Positions 5,950 through 6,563 of a DNA stretch of 6,563 nt are shown here, in pieces; the first letter of the stretch is position 1; each line of letters opens with the position of its first letter. A program made the translations under genes and the position numbers. Under the pieces are notes generated by a model that was not told the origin of the DNA, did not search any database, and saw only the letters and a program-made list of their open reading frames with translations. Source of the stretch: J095 sp964407935 (GTDB lineage Bacteria; Chloroflexota; Anaerolineae; 4572-78; J111); NCBI GenBank assembly GCA_964407935.1, contig CAYOXS010000326.1, positions 1-6,563 on the forward strand. The letters run 5' to 3'.

Positions 5950-5985
5950 TATTGTTGACTAATTTAGTCCAGTTAGTCAACAATA
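5950..5985 (+). promoter_or_regulatory. IscR type-1-like operator, probable autoregulatory site of the Rrf2 gene
   Basis: Perfect 13-base arms TATTGTTGACTAA (5950-5962) and TTAGTCAACAATA (5973-5985) flank ten bases. Inside, GACTAATTTAGTC (5957-5969) fits the GACTRWWWYAGTC core of the E. coli IscR type-1 operator, and the left flank (ATTGTT against ATASYY) agrees at most positions. There are three half-sites: GACTAA (5957-5962), TTAGTC (5964-5969) and TTAGTC (5973-5978). The site sits directly before the ribosome binding site AGGTGA (5985-5990) and would cover the likely start of transcription, so repression by the encoded Rrf2 protein is the natural inference. Confidence 0.7.
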
Positions 5986-5997
5986 GGTGAAGATTTT

Positions 5998-6474
5998 ATG
6001 TTTCCCCTTACCCGACGCGCCGATTACGCGGTGCGCATCATGCTGGAATTGGGCGACCATGCCAATAAACAACGCGTACCGGCCAGCCAGGTGGCTGAAC
6101 AAACCGGCGTTCCTTTGGCATTTTTGCGCAAGATCGTGGCAGACCTGGCCAAGGTTGGATTGGTACGAGCTTACTCCGGCCCAGCTGGCGGATTAGAGTT
6201 GGGCCGTCCGGCCGAGGGCATCAACCTGCTTCATGTCCTGGAAGCTATTGAAGGGCCTGTTTGTCTCAATATCTGCATGTTACGCGCGCATGAATGTCCT
6301 CGTGATCAGGTTTGCCCGGTTCACAATTTTTTAGGTAGACTGCAAGCAAACATTATTCAACAACTAAAAGAAGCGACCCTGGATAAACTTGTCGCTGAGA
6401 AACGTGAATTGGAGCAGCAACCAGGCCGCCCAAATATTTTGCTTTACGATCATGAAGTTATGATGGCGAGCTAA
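5998..6474 (+). CDS. Rrf2-family transcriptional regulator with IscR-like cluster ligands
   Basis: A 158-residue DNA-binding regulator, the usual Rrf2 length (IscR, NsrR, RsrR, CymR). The N-terminal winged helix contains TRRADYAVRIMLEL (5-18), the recognition-helix segment ASQVAEQTGVPLAFLRKIVADL (29-50) and the wing GLVRAYSGPAGGLEL (54-68). The sensor loop has C89, C93, C100, C106 and H109. The spacing C93-x6-C100-x5-C106-x2-H109 is close to E. coli IscR C92-x5-C98-x5-C104-x2-H107, so a [2Fe-2S] cluster is likely; NsrR-like NO sensing cannot be excluded. The ATG is supported by AGGTGA (5985-5990), 7 bases upstream. A near-perfect IscR-type operator and two CRP/FNR-like boxes lie upstream. The next gene begins on the base after its stop. 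Confidence 0.92.
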   Translation: MFPLTRRADYAVRIMLELGDHANKQRVPASQVAEQTGVPLAFLRKIVADLAKVGLVRAYSGPAGGLELGRPAEGINLLHVLEAIEGPVCLNICMLRAHECPRDQVCPVHNFLGRLQANIIQQLKEATLDKLVAEKRELEQQPGRPNILLYDHEVMMAS

Positions 6475-6563
6475 GTGTCAACGTTAACGACAACTGTTTC
6501 AGGGATACAAAAATTCATTCTGGGACTACTGATTTTTGGTGTAGGCGGTCTGTCACCATTAAC
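6475..6563 (+). CDS. Start of a probable membrane protein, cut by the window end
   Basis: A GTG directly after the Rrf2 stop opens a frame that is uninterrupted for 29 codons to the window edge. After a short polar lead (STLTTTVSGIQK) comes a hydrophobic stretch (FILGLLIFGVGGLSPL, residues 14-29) that looks like a first transmembrane helix or signal anchor. The only ribosome-binding candidate is a weak GGCGAG (6465-6470) inside the regulator gene, implying translational coupling. As an immediate operon partner of an Fe-S or NO-type regulator it is a candidate target gene, but the family cannot be recognised from this fragment. Confidence 0.55.
   Translation, partial: MSTLTTTVSGIQKFILGLLIFGVGGLSPL

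Larger units (their letters stand above)
5592..5997. other. Divergent intergenic region between the oxidoreductase and the Rrf2 regulator
   Basis: These 406 bases carry no convincing gene. From the left they hold the oxidoreductase ribosome binding site, an imperfect inverted repeat (CACAATTTGG 5654-5663 with CCAATTGTG 5671-5679, one extra T), a weak leftward promoter and a small hairpin. They then hold two CRP/FNR-like palindromes, an orphan Shine-Dalgarno site and the IscR-like operator. The stretch after about 5860 is clearly more AT-rich than the surrounding genes. I see nothing convincing between 5797 and 5870. Confidence 0.7.

Overview
The window looks like Chloroflexota (Anaerolineae-type) DNA, probably from an environmental or metagenomic contig. 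The clearest pointer is the N-terminal segment of the secreted protein, which carries the VYLPLILK-type motif seen in many Anaerolineae/Caldilineae exported proteins. GC-rich, Gly/Ala/Pro-rich coding sequence and degenerate short intergenic repeats agree with this. The assignment is inference; no rRNA or marker phylogeny is available here.

Left part, + strand (1-2032): a long perfect hairpin (19-59) precedes a tightly packed trio. These are phosphate acetyltransferase (pta), holo-ACP synthase (acpS, starting on the base after the pta stop) and a fragment of an AMP-forming phenylacetate-CoA-ligase-like enzyme whose ATG overlaps the acpS stop. Homology of the fragment begins two codons before its ATG, at the YGMTE motif. 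It has therefore lost its N-terminal half, by deletion or possibly by misassembly.

Middle part, - strand (2119-5591): a 629-residue secreted protein with two related beta-sandwich (LamG/ConA-like) units sits behind its own sigma70-type promoter. Upstream lies a 468-residue covalent-FAD oxidoreductase of the berberine-bridge-enzyme type, with a GTG start set by a strong ribosome binding site. The 176-base gap between them holds a GAAA-loop hairpin, scattered GGTGAGTTG copies and a heptamer array that runs into the oxidoreductase stop codon.

Right part (5592-6563): a 406-base divergent intergenic region leads to an Rrf2-family regulator with Cys/His spacing close to IscR. A second, presumably co-transcribed gene starts on the base after its stop and leaves the window as a hydrophobic, probably membrane protein. 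The regulator's upstream DNA holds two GTGA-N6-TCAC palindromes (CRP/FNR-like) and a 13-bp inverted repeat whose centre matches the E. coli IscR type-1 operator core. This suggests an Fe-S or redox/NO-responsive, autoregulated unit with an additional CRP/FNR-type input.

Most of the window is ordinary metabolism. The best candidates for something new are the layered regulatory region at 5883-5985, the acpS/ligase junction, and the duplicated secreted protein.
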